Below, one piece after another: positions 13,038-24,544 of a DNA stretch of 64,000 nucleotides. Made by a program: the position numbers and the translations under genes. The stretch is from Thalassia testudinum (Eukaryota; Streptophyta; Magnoliopsida; Alismatales; Hydrocharitaceae). Location of the stretch: the NCBI GenBank assembly GCA_037157565.1, contig JAZHRO010000062.1, forward strand, positions 7,812,001-7,876,000. Reading direction: 5' to 3'. The notes under the pieces were generated by a model. It made no database searches and was not told the DNA's origin. It was given only the letters and a program-made list of their open reading frames with translations. Numbering within the stretch: the first letter of the stretch is position 1; every line of letters begins with the position of its first letter.

Positions 13038-13600
13038 ATCAGACGTCTGATCCCAGACGTCTAATGCTAGCATCAGACGTCTGGGAAACCAGTTTAAGAC
13101 GTCCGAAAACAAGGTCAGACGTCTGATTTTATGTGGATTTCTTCCTGACTTGAATCAGATCTAAACAGGGTTCTACTGCAAGTCCATCAGACGACATATA
13201 AGACGTTTAGCACTATGTCTGGACGTCTGGAAACCTACTTTTCTGCAGGAATGGATTTCCAAGAGAGTGCAACAGCTAGAAAGTCTCTGAGAGGAGATTT
13301 TTGGGTCAGCCGAGGCAAAACGGTCATTTATCAGAAGTCTGGAAAGGCTTAAGGACGTCTGATAAGGCTCTAACAATCATATCCTTTAGTGTTTGCTAAG
13401 CCAGCTAACGATCCACTAATTGGACTTCTGGAAAAGTCATCAAACGTCTTCTAAGACGTCTGGACAGTGGTATGGACGTCTTATTTCATCAGACAGAGCT
13501 AACAAGTCCAGCCTAAATGTTATTAGACATCTGAATCAACAGTCACACATCTTAAAACACATTATTAGACGTCTGATTTTGGAATTAGACATCTGAAAAA
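13038..13600 (-). promoter_or_regulatory. Array of palindromic GACGTC (C-box) motifs in D left LTR
   Basis: About 18 copies or decayed copies of CAGACGTCTG lie 110-680 bases upstream of the D TATA box in the sense direction. Three are exact (near 13040, 13074 and 13114). GACGTC has the ACGT core bound by plant bZIP factors. Many copies differ by C-to-T or G-to-A at the central CpG. Confidence 0.6.
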
Positions 13601-14006
13601 GCTGTTTGAACCCTATATTAGTTTTCTAAGTTTTCTACAGAAAACCTGAGTATCCTAGGGTTGTGCCGGTGTTCCTAGGAGTACTATTAGGGTACTTTGA
13701 GGCTCTTTAACATGATGTTCTAAGGAACAAAAAGAGCAAGGAAATAAATACAAAAGTACATGAAAGAAATAAACAGATTTCTATCCTATTCTTCTTGTCC
13801 TTCCATCTTCAATCTATCGCTCCTCACGAATCTCCTCTGTTCTCCATCAAGCTCCTCCAATCCATCATGGATGCGATCTCGAACTCCGTCTAATCACGTC
13901 TCCATTTGCAATTTGACTTGAAATCTAAGACTCCAAGTGCAAATGTTAAACAACACGTGTTTTGTTATCATCCAATCAAATGATCGCGGTGCTCTAGCAC
14001 CAACAA

Positions 14007-14290
14007 TCTCCCCCTTTTTGATGATGACAAAACCATAACTAATAATGCAAAAAAATCCTCCCCCTTTTTGACATTATCAAAAAGGTTTGATTGATTTTAA
14101 ATTTCCTATAACTCCCCCTTAAAACATGCTCTTCTATGAATTTCTTTTAACAAAAGTAATGTCCTCCCCCTTTTTATAATAACAAGAGAGCTAGTTTTCT
14201 TATCCCCCTTACTAAAAGAAATTTAGCTAACTTACATCTCCCCCTTTATAATTGACAATTAGCTCATAATTTTTTAACTCCCCCTATCTA
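14007..14290 (-). promoter_or_regulatory. Element D polypurine tracts (multiple)
   Basis: The LTR-adjacent tract reads AAAAAGGGGGAGA on the minus strand (14007-14019). Near-copies of AGGGGG follow near 14060, 14115, 14165, 14205, 14240 and 14280. The first is the plus-strand primer site; repeated tracts of this kind are reported for Sireviruses. Confidence 0.7.
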
Positions 14291-14444
14291 AATGCTTATG
14301 ATAAAAAGATAGGGTAAAGAATTTTTACCTCACCTACCATGACCAATAAAATGGTCCAAATGGTGGTGGTGGATGCCACATCGGATGGGGCTCCCATCCA
14401 TAGCTTGGAGGCCCAGGCATCGGCGCCAATCTCCAGTCTGGCGG

Positions 14445-16064
14445 TCAACGTGCGATGGGTCCATTATTTGTTCGCCATCTCGTTGGTCTTCTTGTTCTCC
14501 TCCTTGGTCTGCTGCTTGGTTCTCCCAACACGAGTTGACCAGCTTTGAGCTTGTAGGTCCAGTCCTTTGTGCTGTAGTCATCCCTGAAACTTACAAAACA
14601 AGATTCCAATTCTTTCTTCGGTATCCAAGTGAGCTTGGATCTGGATCTGTTAGCAGGTCTCCTTGACGGAGATCCTTTCTCAACCTTAGGGCTATAAAAA
14701 TTATCTACTTTGTTGATTAATTTATTGGAGTTTTCCCTAATACATGCAATTTCTTTTTCTATAATATGCATCTTAGTCTTTAAATCAAAAATTTTTAGTT
14801 TTAAACTATCATTTTCTTCAATCAATTTATTATTTTCATTGATTAAATTTTTATTTTCTAATAACAGATTATTATCCTTAGGACTAGAGTTGCTTTCTAG
14901 GTCCTTAAGTTTTATTTCTAACCTATCATTTTTAGATTTAAGAAAGCTAAGGTTCTTTTTAATGCTTTTGTTTTCTATTCTTAATGATTTACTAACATCA
15001 AATTGTTCATTAAAAGCTTCTTGTAAATCAAAATTTACCTCGTTGTCTGAGTCGCATCCGCTTTCGCTGTCGCTATCACTTCCTCTGGCCATGAAACCAA
15101 AGCAAGCGATTTCTTCTTCTATAGACTTTTCTTCTTCTTCCTCGGAGCTCGAATCGTCCCAAGTGGCTTGGAATGCCTTCTTCTTAGATTTCTTCTCCTT
15201 TTCCTTCTTCTCCTTTTTGAGAAGAGGGCACTCTGCTTGCAGATGCCCTTTCTCGTTGCAGTGGTAGCAACGTCTAGGGCTCTCCTTTTCCTTCTTTGAT
15301 TCCCTACACAACTTGGAAAACTTTTTAAGTAAAATTTTAAAGTCTTCATCATCGGAACTTACCTCACTATCCGATGCAACTTTGAAGGCGAGAGTCTTCT
15401 TCGGTTTAGGCTCCGGTGTATCATTCTTCTTTTGCTTCAACTTAATCTCGTAGGCCATTAGATTGCCTAGGAGATCTTCCATGTTGAGCTCCTCCACTTC
15501 GTTCGCCTCCTCGATGGTAGTGACTTTCTATTCCCACTCCGGTCCAAGGGAATGAAGAAGCTTCCCTTGAAGCTCCCCCTTGATGAAAGTCTTCCCTAAA
15601 GCTTTCAAATTATTTACAATGAGAGTGAACCTAGTGTTCATCTCACTTAAAGATTCGTTAGGCTTCAAAGAAAAAGATTCAAATTCTTGAGAAAGTAAAT
15701 TTATTTTAGAAGTTTTTACCTTAGAGGTACCTTCGTGAGTTACCTCAAGTGTTTACCAAATCTCGTATGCGGTGGCGCATTGTGAGATTCTGTTGAACTC
15801 CTCCGGGCTGAGTGTGCAGTAAAGGGTGTTCATGGTCTTTGCGTTCAAAGAAAGCTCACGAATTTGTTGTTGCGAGTAGCCTGCCACGGGTTTCTCTGGG
15901 ATCTCAAATGGCATCTCGCACCTGGCCCAAATCATGAAGTCATTGGCTTGAAGCCAAGTCTTCATCCACAGCTTCCAGTAGGGGTAGTTGCTCCCATCGA
16001 AGAATGGCGGACAGGACGTGGACTACCCTTCGGAGATTCAGATTGCGGAACTGCTCCCCTCCAT
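14445..16064 (-). pseudogene. gag: Element D gag (UBN2-type, CCHC knuckle)
   Basis: The capsid-like protein of a copia element. A single minus-strand frame runs from ATG at 16064 to TGA/TAA at 14445, 540 codons, broken by only four stops (near 16040, 16028, 15750 and 15525). The N-terminus carries the FFDGSNYPYW segment typical of copia gag, followed by the UBN2 region with LNAKTMNTLY. The knuckle CYHCNEKGHLQAEC lies at about 15220-15262, followed by a Lys/Glu-rich linker, WDDSSSEEEEE, an acidic stretch and a coiled coil (about 14700-15000). The C-terminus is basic, then Pro/Trp-rich just past the stop. All four stops can be explained by C-to-T or G-to-A change. Confidence 0.85.
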
Positions 16065-16101
16065 AAGATCTTCGCCGGTGTGTAACGCCGATAACACGAA
16101 A

Positions 16102-16116
16102 CCTGCCCTGATACCA
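16102..16116 (-). promoter_or_regulatory. Element D primer-binding site (initiator-Met tRNA type)
   Basis: The minus strand reads TGGTATCAGGGCAGG, two bases inside the right (5') LTR. It matches the start of the common plant TGGTATCAGAGC primer site. Confidence 0.8.
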
Positions 16117-16118
16117 TT

Positions 16119-17816
16119 TGTAGATTCCCTACTAGGAGAGGGTGACGTAATAAATTGCAGAAATATAATGTAAAACAATCTCACAAAACAAAACAATCAC
16201 ACAATGTACACAATTATTTTTAGGTGGAAACCCAAACCGGGTGAAAACCACCACCTAACCCTCTCGAGTTAGGATTTTTCGATCAACCAAGTTGATCAAA
16301 TCCACTAAACGAATCACTTAAACGAGGGTGATTCAACCTCAATTATAACCACGCTGCAAGTGCGAGGGTAGCGTTCCTCAACCCCTTCTCTTCATGAGAA
16401 GGATTTTGTCCCACGAAGGAGACCGGAATTCGCAAAAAGAATACCCAACCAAATAACAAAGTAAAATAACAAATATAGTCCTATAGAGCCAACAAAGATT
16501 TAAACCTAGCTTCTATAGGAATTAGGAAACTCCCCTTTGCAAGGAGTGCGTCAAATCGATGATGCAGGTGCGTGAGTCATGTGACGGCGCGTCGCTCTCG
16601 TGAACTACAGCGGGAGAGTGGGGGCGCAAAGGCTCGATGCTCTCAAGATGCAGAACTTGAGCTTGGAGAGAAAGAGCTTTTCTTGGACACAAAAAAGTGT
16701 GAAAGTGTATTACTAGGTATGTCTTGTGTATCTAGGTGTGTGTTTATGTGCAAGAGGTTCCTCTCTATTTATAGAGGCCTTAGGAAATCTTTGGAAGGCT
16801 TTGGAAAGCTTCCATAGCCGTTGGGTGCAAAGCCTAAGAGAATCAGGCCAAAATCAGGAATAATGATTGCGCTGACAGGGTTATCAGATGTCTGATACTA
16901 GCATCAGACGTCTGGGAAACCACTTTAAGACGTTTGAAAACAAGGTCAGACGTCTGATTTTAGGCAGATTTCTTCCTGGCTTGAATCAAATCTAAACAGG
17001 GTTCTACTGAAAGTCCATCAGATGACATACAAGATGTCTGGCACTATGTCTGGACGTCTGGAAACCTACTTTTCTACGGGAATGGATTTCCAAGAGAGTG
17101 CAATGGCTAGAAAATCTCTGAGAAGAGATTTTTGGGTCAGCCGAGGCAAAATGGTCATTTATCAGACGTCTGATAAGGCTCTAACGGTCATATCCTTCAG
17201 TGTTTGCTAAGCCAACCAACGGTCCACTAATTGAATGTCTAGCAAAGTCATCAGACGTCTTCTAAGACGTCTGGACAGAGGTCTAGACGTCTGATTTCAT
17301 CAGACAGAGCTAACAAGTCCAGCCTAAATGTTATCAGACGTCTGAATCAACAGTCAGACGTCTTAAAACACATTATCAGACGTCTGATTTTGGAATTAGA
17401 TGTCTGAAAAAGCTGTTTGAGCCCTATATTGGTTTTCTAAGTTTTCTACAGAAAACCTAAGTATCCTAGGGTTGTGCCGGTGTTCCTAGGAGTACTATTA
17501 GGGTACTTTGAGGCTCTTTAACATGATGTTCTAAGGAACAAAAAGATCAAGGAAATAAAGATAAAAGTACATGAAAGAAATAAACAGATTTCTATCCTAT
17601 TCTTCTTGTCCTTCCATCTTCAATCTATCGCTCCTCGCGAATCTCCTCTGTTCTCCATCAAGCTCCTCCAATCCATCATGGATGCGAGCTTGAACTCCGT
17701 CTAATCACGTCTCCATTTGCAATTTGACCTGAAATCTAAGACTCCAAGTGCAAATGTTAAACGACATGTGTTTTGTTATCATCAAAACAAACGATCGCGG
17801 TGCTCTAGCACCAACA
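16119..17816 (-). repeat. Element D 5' LTR (right copy)
   Basis: 1698 bases, TGTAG...CAACA. TATA is at 16765-16774 on the minus strand. The GACGTCTG array lies at 16885-17410 with about 16 units, several of them exact CAGACGTCTG. Confidence 0.9.
16885..17410 (-). promoter_or_regulatory. Array of palindromic GACGTC motifs in D right LTR
   Basis: About 16 units, 110-640 bases upstream of the TATA box at 16765. Exact decamers CAGACGTCTG occur repeatedly, and others carry GATGTCTG or GACATCTG. The position matches an enhancer for D transcription. Confidence 0.6.
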
Positions 17817-17992
17817 GCGTCAAGGTCCACCAAAAAGATCATCTCTGCCGTGCATATTGTTCAAGTTCAATGTCGTCGCTCTGCTGCACCTGTCGCCGTG
17901 TCAGATTCCTCGAACAATAAAAAAAATGATCAGATGATTGTGCAACTCAGAATATTCAACGGTAATAACGTGAATCTATTGCGTCTGTTGCC

Positions 17993-18010
17993 TCCCCGGC
18001 AATGGCGCCA
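17993..18010 (-). promoter_or_regulatory. Element C primer-binding site
   Basis: The minus strand reads TGGCGCCATTGCCGGGGA, three bases from the right LTR of C. It is close to the TGGCGCCGTTGCCGGGGA site common in Tat/Athila elements and fixes the minus orientation of C. Confidence 0.85.
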
Positions 18011-18013
18011 ATT

Positions 18014-19790
18014 TGACGGAGAGAGTTTCGCTTAATTATGATAGCAATAGAATGATGTGTTGTTGTTTTAATGTGGTGGAAAATCTCTCAATCAAAACTA
18101 AATATCAATTTTAACCACAGTAAAGATGTCATATCCACATGGAGGAATAGACCAATAAATTCACGAGAAGAGGAATATAATGTTCGCAGACACTTTCACG
18201 ACTTTAATGCGAGGAATATGCTATTTTAAATGAAACTTGCAATTTCCTTAAAGGTTTAGAGGTATTTATGCAGTTTTCACATTAAGAATTAAGCTTCAAA
18301 AATATGTGTATGATGCATGTGTAATGGATTATCATGTAAATTCAACTTTCATGCAATTTTGATTTGAAATTCAAGGTTAAATCATGCACATAACACAAGT
18401 GAAATAATTTCAGGAAAGTATGAGTGCATCAATTTAATAAGGCTTGAATAAAATACCAATATATAATTGGCAATGGCATTGAATGTAATTATTAATTGAG
18501 AAGAAAATAGAGGATTTCTCCTCTCTCTTCCTCACATGGGCGGCCGTGCACGGTTGGCGGCGAGAGTCGATGTGGAGGTGCTCCTCGACGAGGGCTACGC
18601 AACGGTGGTGATGCGGCGGGCGGGGGGAGAAGAATGGTTGCAAGCCTGTTGGAGGAGGAGACCACGTGTGGAGAAGATGGCGCCGCTACTGCAGCCTGTG
18701 TGGCTGTGCACTGGGTGCGCATGCCTGCAAGGCGTGCAGGGCGAGCGCTTGCAAGGCTGGTCGCTGGCTTGCTACTGCCTACGGGCGCTGGTGTAGTGCG
18801 AGGGCACTTGCTAGCGGTCTTGCATGGTGCAGTGGGGCGCTGAGGCAGAAGGCGCAAGGGCGCTGGAGGGGACGTGCCTGTGGGGGTGCACCTGTAATGG
18901 AGAGGGATGCGCCTGCAGAGGGCACACAAGGGCAGTGAGCGCCTGCAGGCATGCTTGCAGGGTGCGACTGGAGTGGCCTGCGGGCGTGGCACCTGCAGTG
19001 CAGCGCCTGCAGGCGTGGGGTTGCCTGTAGGCTTGAAGGGGCACTTGCGGGCGCTGGCGTGGTGTGAGGCGCTTGCAGGTTGGAAGGCTATGGCGCGATG
19101 AAGGCAGTGCATGGAAGGGCTTGGCTGTGGGGCGCACTACTGCCTACAGGTGCTGTTGCAGCAGAGGGGCTTGGTGTGGCTGCAAGGGCGTGCGTGCAGT
19201 GGACTGGCGGTGGAAGGGTGTGCGCAAGTGCAGGCGCAGCGCCTGTGGTAAGGGTAGGAGGGTGATGGTGTGCAATGCAGGGTGGAAGGCTTGGCTGTGG
19301 GCAATGCAAGGGTGTTCACCGTGCACACCTTCTCCACATTGCATGCTTTCTCCATGGTGGGGAAGGTGGAGAAGAAGGATATCCCCCCAGGGGGAGGAAG
19401 AAGATGAAGATGCGACCCTTTGCCAAGACTTTTTATCTCCTCTCCTCTCCTCTCGTGAGTTAAGGGATTTTCAAATCCCTTTACTAATTTTGGCCGGCAA
19501 CTATTTTCATTTATTGAGGGAGGTGTTGATCCCAGCCTGAGGATGAGGAAGGTGTTGAGCCGGCCGTTTGTTGGGGAAATTTATCCCCCCTCCTTGTTCT
19601 TTTCCAATATCACTCCTACAACAAAACATAAAATAATTACATACTAAGTTATAAAATGTGATAAAATAGATAAAAACTCAGGTAATGAAGCATGCACTTA
19701 TTTAATGACCTAATGTGATTATTAACAAACATACTATGTTAGAATTGAAGTACTTAAGCATAACAATAGTCCATTAAAATGGACTCATCA
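18014..19790 (-). repeat. Element C 5' LTR (right copy)
   Basis: 1777 bases, matching 5830-7615. The GC-rich middle spans about 18535-19400. The final CA at 19790 is followed by the CCTAG duplication, then by the continuation of A's 5' LTR. Confidence 0.88.
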
Positions 19791-21266
19791 CCTAGGGTAG
19801 AAATGAATGAGCCTGTTTGAGCTTTCCTGTTTACTTGAATGCATGGTTAAAATAAATTGCTAGCAAATGCCTTTAATATAATTACGAGATGCATGTCAAA
19901 TACGAGTTGCTTGTATGTAAATGAGAAATTGAACTGTGAAACCACAAGTTGCACATTTTTGATTGAGAACTGAATCATGAAAACACAAGCTGCCTGTAAA
20001 TGGATGAGGAACGAGTTATGAAACATGAGATCTGGATATGAATAAATGAGATGAATATGAGAATGAATCATACAGGGAATTAGGAGTAGAACTCCTATGT
20101 ATGAAAGGAATCTGGAATGTAGACGGGAAGTGTGCTGGCCCTTCTGTATGCGGTACCAAGGAGAGTAATTGTCCCTTTTTAGTGTAGAGCGAAGCTAGCC
20201 TCCCTTGGGTTGAGACCCGGGGTTAGGATTGGTGACTCTACATTGACTCCTGTTGGCCCTCGCATACGTGGTACCGAGGCGTGCTACTAGTGTAGGGAGG
20301 GAGCTAGCCACCCTACAGGGCTCGGGGTTTAGCTTGCCACCCTACACCGACTTTGTTAGGCCCTTTGGGCAACCCGGGGTAGTTAGACGAGGGTACGTGG
20401 ACTGTGGAGGGGCGAGACCCCTATTTGGTTTTGAGGGGTGAGACCCCTGTTCTACGAGGGCAAGGCCCTATACTATTCCGTGTTGTACTTTGGGCATACC
20501 CGCAGGCGGAAATGACTGACTGCATGTTAGTGCGGGGTAGCTACCTGTGCGCTTATCACGCGTGCCGTAGTCACCACTACATCTCGACAGTGACCTTAGG
20601 GTGGTTGACTGGGTGTAGGACTACCACGAAGGACTCTCCCGGCTAAGAGAGCACCACGTGTACCTTCTACTCTATGAAAAAGACTGCAATCAAGATCGTT
20701 CCCATGAGGAACATGCAAGATCAAGAAATACCTGGATACTTGAGAAATAGATGAACCCGAAACACATAAATGAGACAAATAGAAATAAGAAATAAACCTA
20801 TTGTTGTTTGACTATAGTTGTACTTAAATAATGCAAACACCACTCTACTCAGCATTCACTGACTCTGTCTTTTCGTAACCCTATTCAGGACTAGGAGTTG
20901 AAAAGCCCGAGTTTCCAGCTGCAGAGGGTGCTAGGCCCAGCCGAGCCCAACTGTAGTCATTCTTTCAACACTTTCATTTTCTCTACTGTTGTAGTTAGTA
21001 ATGGACACATAGTTTACTGTTCCTGTTACTTTCTATTTCCCTTCCATTTTCTGTTGTTGTTGTGGTGGCATGTATTATATTTTGAGACAATTGTTCTACT
21101 TTCTTTACTGCTTCGCTCTTTTCTTCTGCATAGTTATATTGCATGTGTGAATGTGAATCATTTCCCTGCTTTTTGTTATTTCTTGTTGGATGACTAGGTC
21201 TTGGGATTAGTCGAGGTAAGCCAGTCTCGGGTCCTGTAGGGATCTGGCAACTGGGTCGTAACAAGA

Positions 21267-21278
21267 TGGTATCATAGC
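21267..21278 (+). promoter_or_regulatory. Element A primer-binding site
   Basis: TGGTATCATAGC, three bases after the 5' LTR, is one base from the usual initiator-Met primer site TGGTATCAGAGC. Confidence 0.8.
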
Positions 21279-21447
21279 AAGGTCGTTCTGAGAAATGAAC
21301 CAATTGGCTTGAGAATAACCACTCATGTGCATATAACTAGGATAACCACCACAACATATTGCTTTGATATTCATTTCTGAGTCTTTTCTCGATGTAATCT
21401 GGTATCGTTGACACTCTTGCTCTATCTTTTGCGTCTCCTTGCAGGAG

Positions 21448-21586
21448 ATGCCCTGTCAGGGAGTTCCTGAGGCAGGCCGTGGTCGTGGCCATGGACGAGA
21501 TCGGAGGGGTGGGCATGCCAGACCTAAGGCACCAGTTGACCCACCTGTCCTTTCGGGCATTCAAGCCCAAGATCTTGTCTAGCTGA
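21448..21586 (+). pseudogene. gag: Element A gag, N-terminal piece
   Basis: Starts at ATG 21448, right after a pyrimidine tract ending in gcag. The first residues are Arg/Gly-rich, as at the N-terminus of many plant chromovirus gag proteins. One TAG stop lies near 21579. Element B begins at 21587. If B and one copy of its 5-bp target duplication are skipped, the reading frame continues without shift at 36474, which supports the B boundaries. The remainder is at 36474-37690. Confidence 0.7.
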
Positions 21587-21605
21587 TGATGAGAGGCTCA
21601 TCATG
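21587..21605 (+). repeat. 5'-terminal hairpin of B 5' LTR
   Basis: TGATGAG AGG CTCATCA forms a 7-bp perfect stem with a 3-base loop at the very start of the LTR. The same structure is found at 33772 (one change, CTCATTA) and, with paired changes, at 28544, 41918, 57579 and 59057. Confidence 0.7.
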
Positions 21606-22350
21606 ATCTCTAATTACCCCTAATTAACTAGTCTTCCTAGTTAATTAGCTAAGGATATGAGTATATATGGGTTAATTATAAAATAAAAGATATATAGTAA
21701 AGGACCTTAAAATAACTTAAAAGTGTTATTTTATCATTCAAATAATATTATTAATAATTTAATTAATAATTGGACTCGAGATACTACCAATCATTCATCT
21801 AATTAATAGATTAATTAACTTAAGCATAATATATACATAAGTATGTAATAACTTAAGTAACTTTACCTAATTTAATAAATTAACCTAAAAAGGTCAAAAA
21901 TGTAAATTGAAGGTGTAAACATAATAATTACCTTATTTACTAACATATATAAAAAGTTGAAAACGATCTTCATTAAAATAAACCTTGAAAACCTGAGTTT
22001 ACATTCTAGTCCTTAAAACTCATTTCAATTGGGTCCTTAATTCTCATATTGGTCCTTAAGTTTCGTTACACAAAGGTCCCTATCTTCTTCTTCTTCCTTC
22101 AGCCGGTTGAACGGCTAACGTCGGAGGGTGATTTCATCGCTCGATCACCGTCCTGCCGACATCATTCTTCCTTCTCCAGGCTCGTGGAGCTTGCGCTTAC
22201 CATCCCATCTTCATCCATCAGTCTGGATGATTCAGATATCCTAATTTTTGGTAGGATTTAACCTCACAGTCGTTGGAGACGATGCCGGTAGTTAACCTCC
22301 TCTAGCTCCTCTCACATCCAGACTCCGCCGCCCTCTTCATCGCCGTCAAC

Positions 22351-22360
22351 TATAAATAGC
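22351..22360 (+). promoter_or_regulatory. TATA box of B 5' LTR
   Basis: TATAAATAG, conserved in the 3' LTR (34534-34541) and in solo LTR F (53992-53999). Likely polymerase II core promoter. Confidence 0.7.
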
Positions 22361-24483
22361 CTCTCACACCCTTGATTTCTCTCAAGTTGGCTCCCTTCCC
22401 TCTTCTTCACTGCAGCCAACTTTGATAAGCTATTCCCTCTGCAACTTCGACAACTTCCCATCTCATCTTCCGACTTCCTCCGTCCACTTTGATCAGCTTA
22501 GGAACTTCGCCATGGTCAGCCGCATCTCCAGACACAGGCACTGACCAAGGAGCTCCTCTACTTCACTCCACAACCACCGCTGGAGATCTTCCTCAATACC
22601 CTCTGATTTCACTCCTCCGTTATGAGCCTTCGATGGAGATCCTCTGACCCCTTGGTCCAAGTAACAATAGATAGGAGTAGATTAGGAGGAGTAGGAGTAG
22701 GATAGTCTAGATAGTTAGTTAGTTAGTTAGATTAGTGTAATTTCAGAATTTTCAAGTTCATCTTCTTCGACTCCAGCAAGCTCCTTAAGCTCGCCAGAGC
22801 CCTAATTTCATCTTTTGAATCCGCTGATCACCTTCTTACATCTTCCACAATCATTTCTAACTCATTAAATCACTAATTTGATCATCAATTCGCCTAAATC
22901 ACTTTCACCTCCACCAACTACTTCTGCTGTCTATGGCAGCAGTAGTTGAGTTATGATCCACCTCCATTGGGTCCTCCATCGTCTATTCATCACTAAGGAC
23001 CCTAACTCTCACTATAATTCAAGTAATTAACACCTATAATGTAAACACCCAATTTTTAATTAAGCTCCTGAGCCCGCTGTCAATGGCGGCTCAGGAGTAG
23101 TTGAAATCCTTAATTATATATATTTATGATCGCAAACATCTTTTCACTTGTCTCAACCACTCATTTGAGTGGGGGATCAAGTCCTGAGCATTAAACAACT
23201 CAAATTACATTCAAACCAAATTTACTGATTATTCATTCATGTAATGAATTGAAGAAGAATTAAATGTGATTCTAAGGTTCTTTGCAACCTCAGGATCCTT
23301 TTCATATAAAAAATGGTGTGATTCACCATTCTAAACACACTTTTGCCTTCTGGACTCACCGGAGCTCCGGCGAGCTCCAACGAGTCAAAATAAGTTCTTC
23401 ACCCTATTAAACTTAGTGTGAAGCTCCAGATCGATGATTTGAGGTTTACTGATCATGTTGAGACATTTAAATTGAGATTTTAGTGTCTGGAGATGCTGAT
23501 AGGTCTTCATCTTCTCCAACTCCGGCAGAGTTGGAGATGAGTGACAAATAGGTTTTAGTCTTGTTTAAAAGGTCTGAAAGTTTCACTATTGTGCCCTAAG
23601 TTCATTTCCATGATTCAATTACTGAGATAAGCTTTGATTTATCTTGACGAACAAACACCTTTAGAAGCTCAGGCGATGAGCCTAGAACCCTAATTTCTAG
23701 GGTTAAATCATCTGTTTGAGGAGTTGGATAAGTTTCTGAGGTTAAAAAGATGCTAATCCTGGCTTTAATTTCTTGTTAAGAAGCTTAAATTAGAAAGTCA
23801 AAATTTTGAGCTTTACAGTCAAACTAAGGTTGAGATCTTGATTCTGAGCTCGATCTAAGGAATTAAGGAGTTAGAATTGATTATGAGATTTTGTTGAATG
23901 ATTTGAGAGAGATTAAATTGAGCTCAGACTTGTTAATCTGTTGGAATTGCAACCCTGTCAGTTTGGGTTATTTTTGAACCCAAACTGATGCAAGTGCTTT
24001 TTGGATGAAATTTGATCTTGAATCCTGCCCAGATCAATTTATAACAACCCTAAGAATTTGTTGAAATTGACTGAGAGTGTTCTTAACTGTCTATTGCACA
24101 CATCATTGATGATTAAATTTGTTCTCTGAAGCTTTCAAAGAAGCTTCAAGCTTCTCTACGGCTCCTGAAGCTCTCAAGAGCTTATAACCCATTCCAGCAT
24201 TTGCAGAAATATTGGTAGAACCTAGTTAGAGCTTTAGTTGAGAGAGAAAGTCCAATCTGAGGACTTAAAGTAAAGTAATCCACTGTCCAGGTAGTTTAAA
24301 CACGTAGGAACCCCCTAACTTTGCCTTTCAAATCGAAAAGGAAAATATCCTCTTAACCTAAAATTGGCCCTGTAATCTTGTAAAGCTACATTAGAGCTTT
24401 CCATCAAGCTTTGAATCACTTGATTTGGAGCTCTGAGTAGGGAGAATTCTTCACTTCAAATCGGGTCTAGAGGGGGAAGCAAA

Positions 24484-24525
24484 GTCCCACATCAGAAGTT
24501 TCTGAACACGCACATAGGTAAAAGC
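24484..24525 (+). promoter_or_regulatory. snRNA-type USE plus degenerate TATA in B 5' LTR
   Basis: GTCCCACATCA (24484-24494) matches the plant snRNA upstream element RTCCCACATCG at all but the last base. TAAAAG follows after 24 bases, where the 3' LTR has TATAAAAG. Spacing of about 23-24 bases is the polymerase III type (U3/U6) in plants. Confidence 0.5.
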
Positions 24526-24544
24526 ATTTTGTGCATTAAGCTCA

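Larger units (their letters stand above)
12272..14005 (-). repeat. Element D 3' LTR (left copy)
   Basis: 1734 bases, closely matching 16119-17816. TATA is at 12921-12930 on the minus strand. An array of GACGTCTG-type motifs lies at 13038-13600, upstream of TATA in the sense direction. The right copy lacks a few segments that this one has, for example around 13050 and 13345. Confidence 0.9.
12272..17816 (-). mobile_element. Element D: gag-only Ty1/copia element, Sirevirus-like
   Basis: LTRs at 12272-14005 and 16119-17816 start TGTA and end CAACA. They are flanked by 5-bp duplications differing at one base (gtgtc at 12267-12271, gcgtc at 17817-17821), and D lies inside element C. The primer site beside the right LTR matches initiator-Met tRNA, and a purine tract abuts the left LTR, so the element reads on the minus strand. 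The 2.1-kb interior contains gag but no protease, integrase, RT or RNase H. Repeated AGGGGGAG purine tracts and palindrome-rich LTRs are traits reported for Sireviruses. The class assignment rests on that plus the gag type, not on RT. Confidence 0.85.
5830..19790 (-). mobile_element. Element C: large non-autonomous LTR retrotransposon (LARD-like)
   Basis: Two near-identical LTRs (5830-7615 and 18014-19790, each starting TGACG and ending ATCA) are bounded by a perfect 5-bp duplication CCTAG (5825-5829, 19791-19795). The orientation is minus: a primer site of TGGCGCC type lies just left of the right LTR, and a G5 purine tract abuts the left LTR. The internal DNA outside D is about 4.9 kb. It has no gag, protease, RT or integrase that I can recognise, only the orphan frame at 9387-11233. 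The primer site resembles that of Tat/Athila elements, so the partner was probably a Ty3 element of that group. That is inference. Confidence 0.87.
4537..21263 (+). repeat. Element A 5' LTR (interrupted by element C)
   Basis: Two pieces, 4537-5829 and 19791-21263, match the A 3' LTR (about 41188-41917 plus 44745-46769) as one continuous unit. The intact site in the 3' copy (about 45294-45305, gaaccctagggta) equals the 5' copy with C and one CCTAG removed, which proves the insertion. The TATA box is at 4731. GACGTCTG-like motifs lie at 4567-4630 and about 5120-5490. The LTR ends in gtaaca at 21263, three bases before the primer site. Confidence 0.85.

Noticed and set aside
13038..13600. Regularly recurring motif considered as a CRISPR-like array
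   Set aside because: Units are 8-10 base palindromes at irregular 15-60 base intervals inside a plant LTR, present in both LTRs; no repeat-spacer structure.
22700..22740. gttagttagttag run considered as telomere-like repeat
   Set aside because: The unit is TTAG, not the plant TTTAGGG, and only a few copies long; a microsatellite inside the B LTR.
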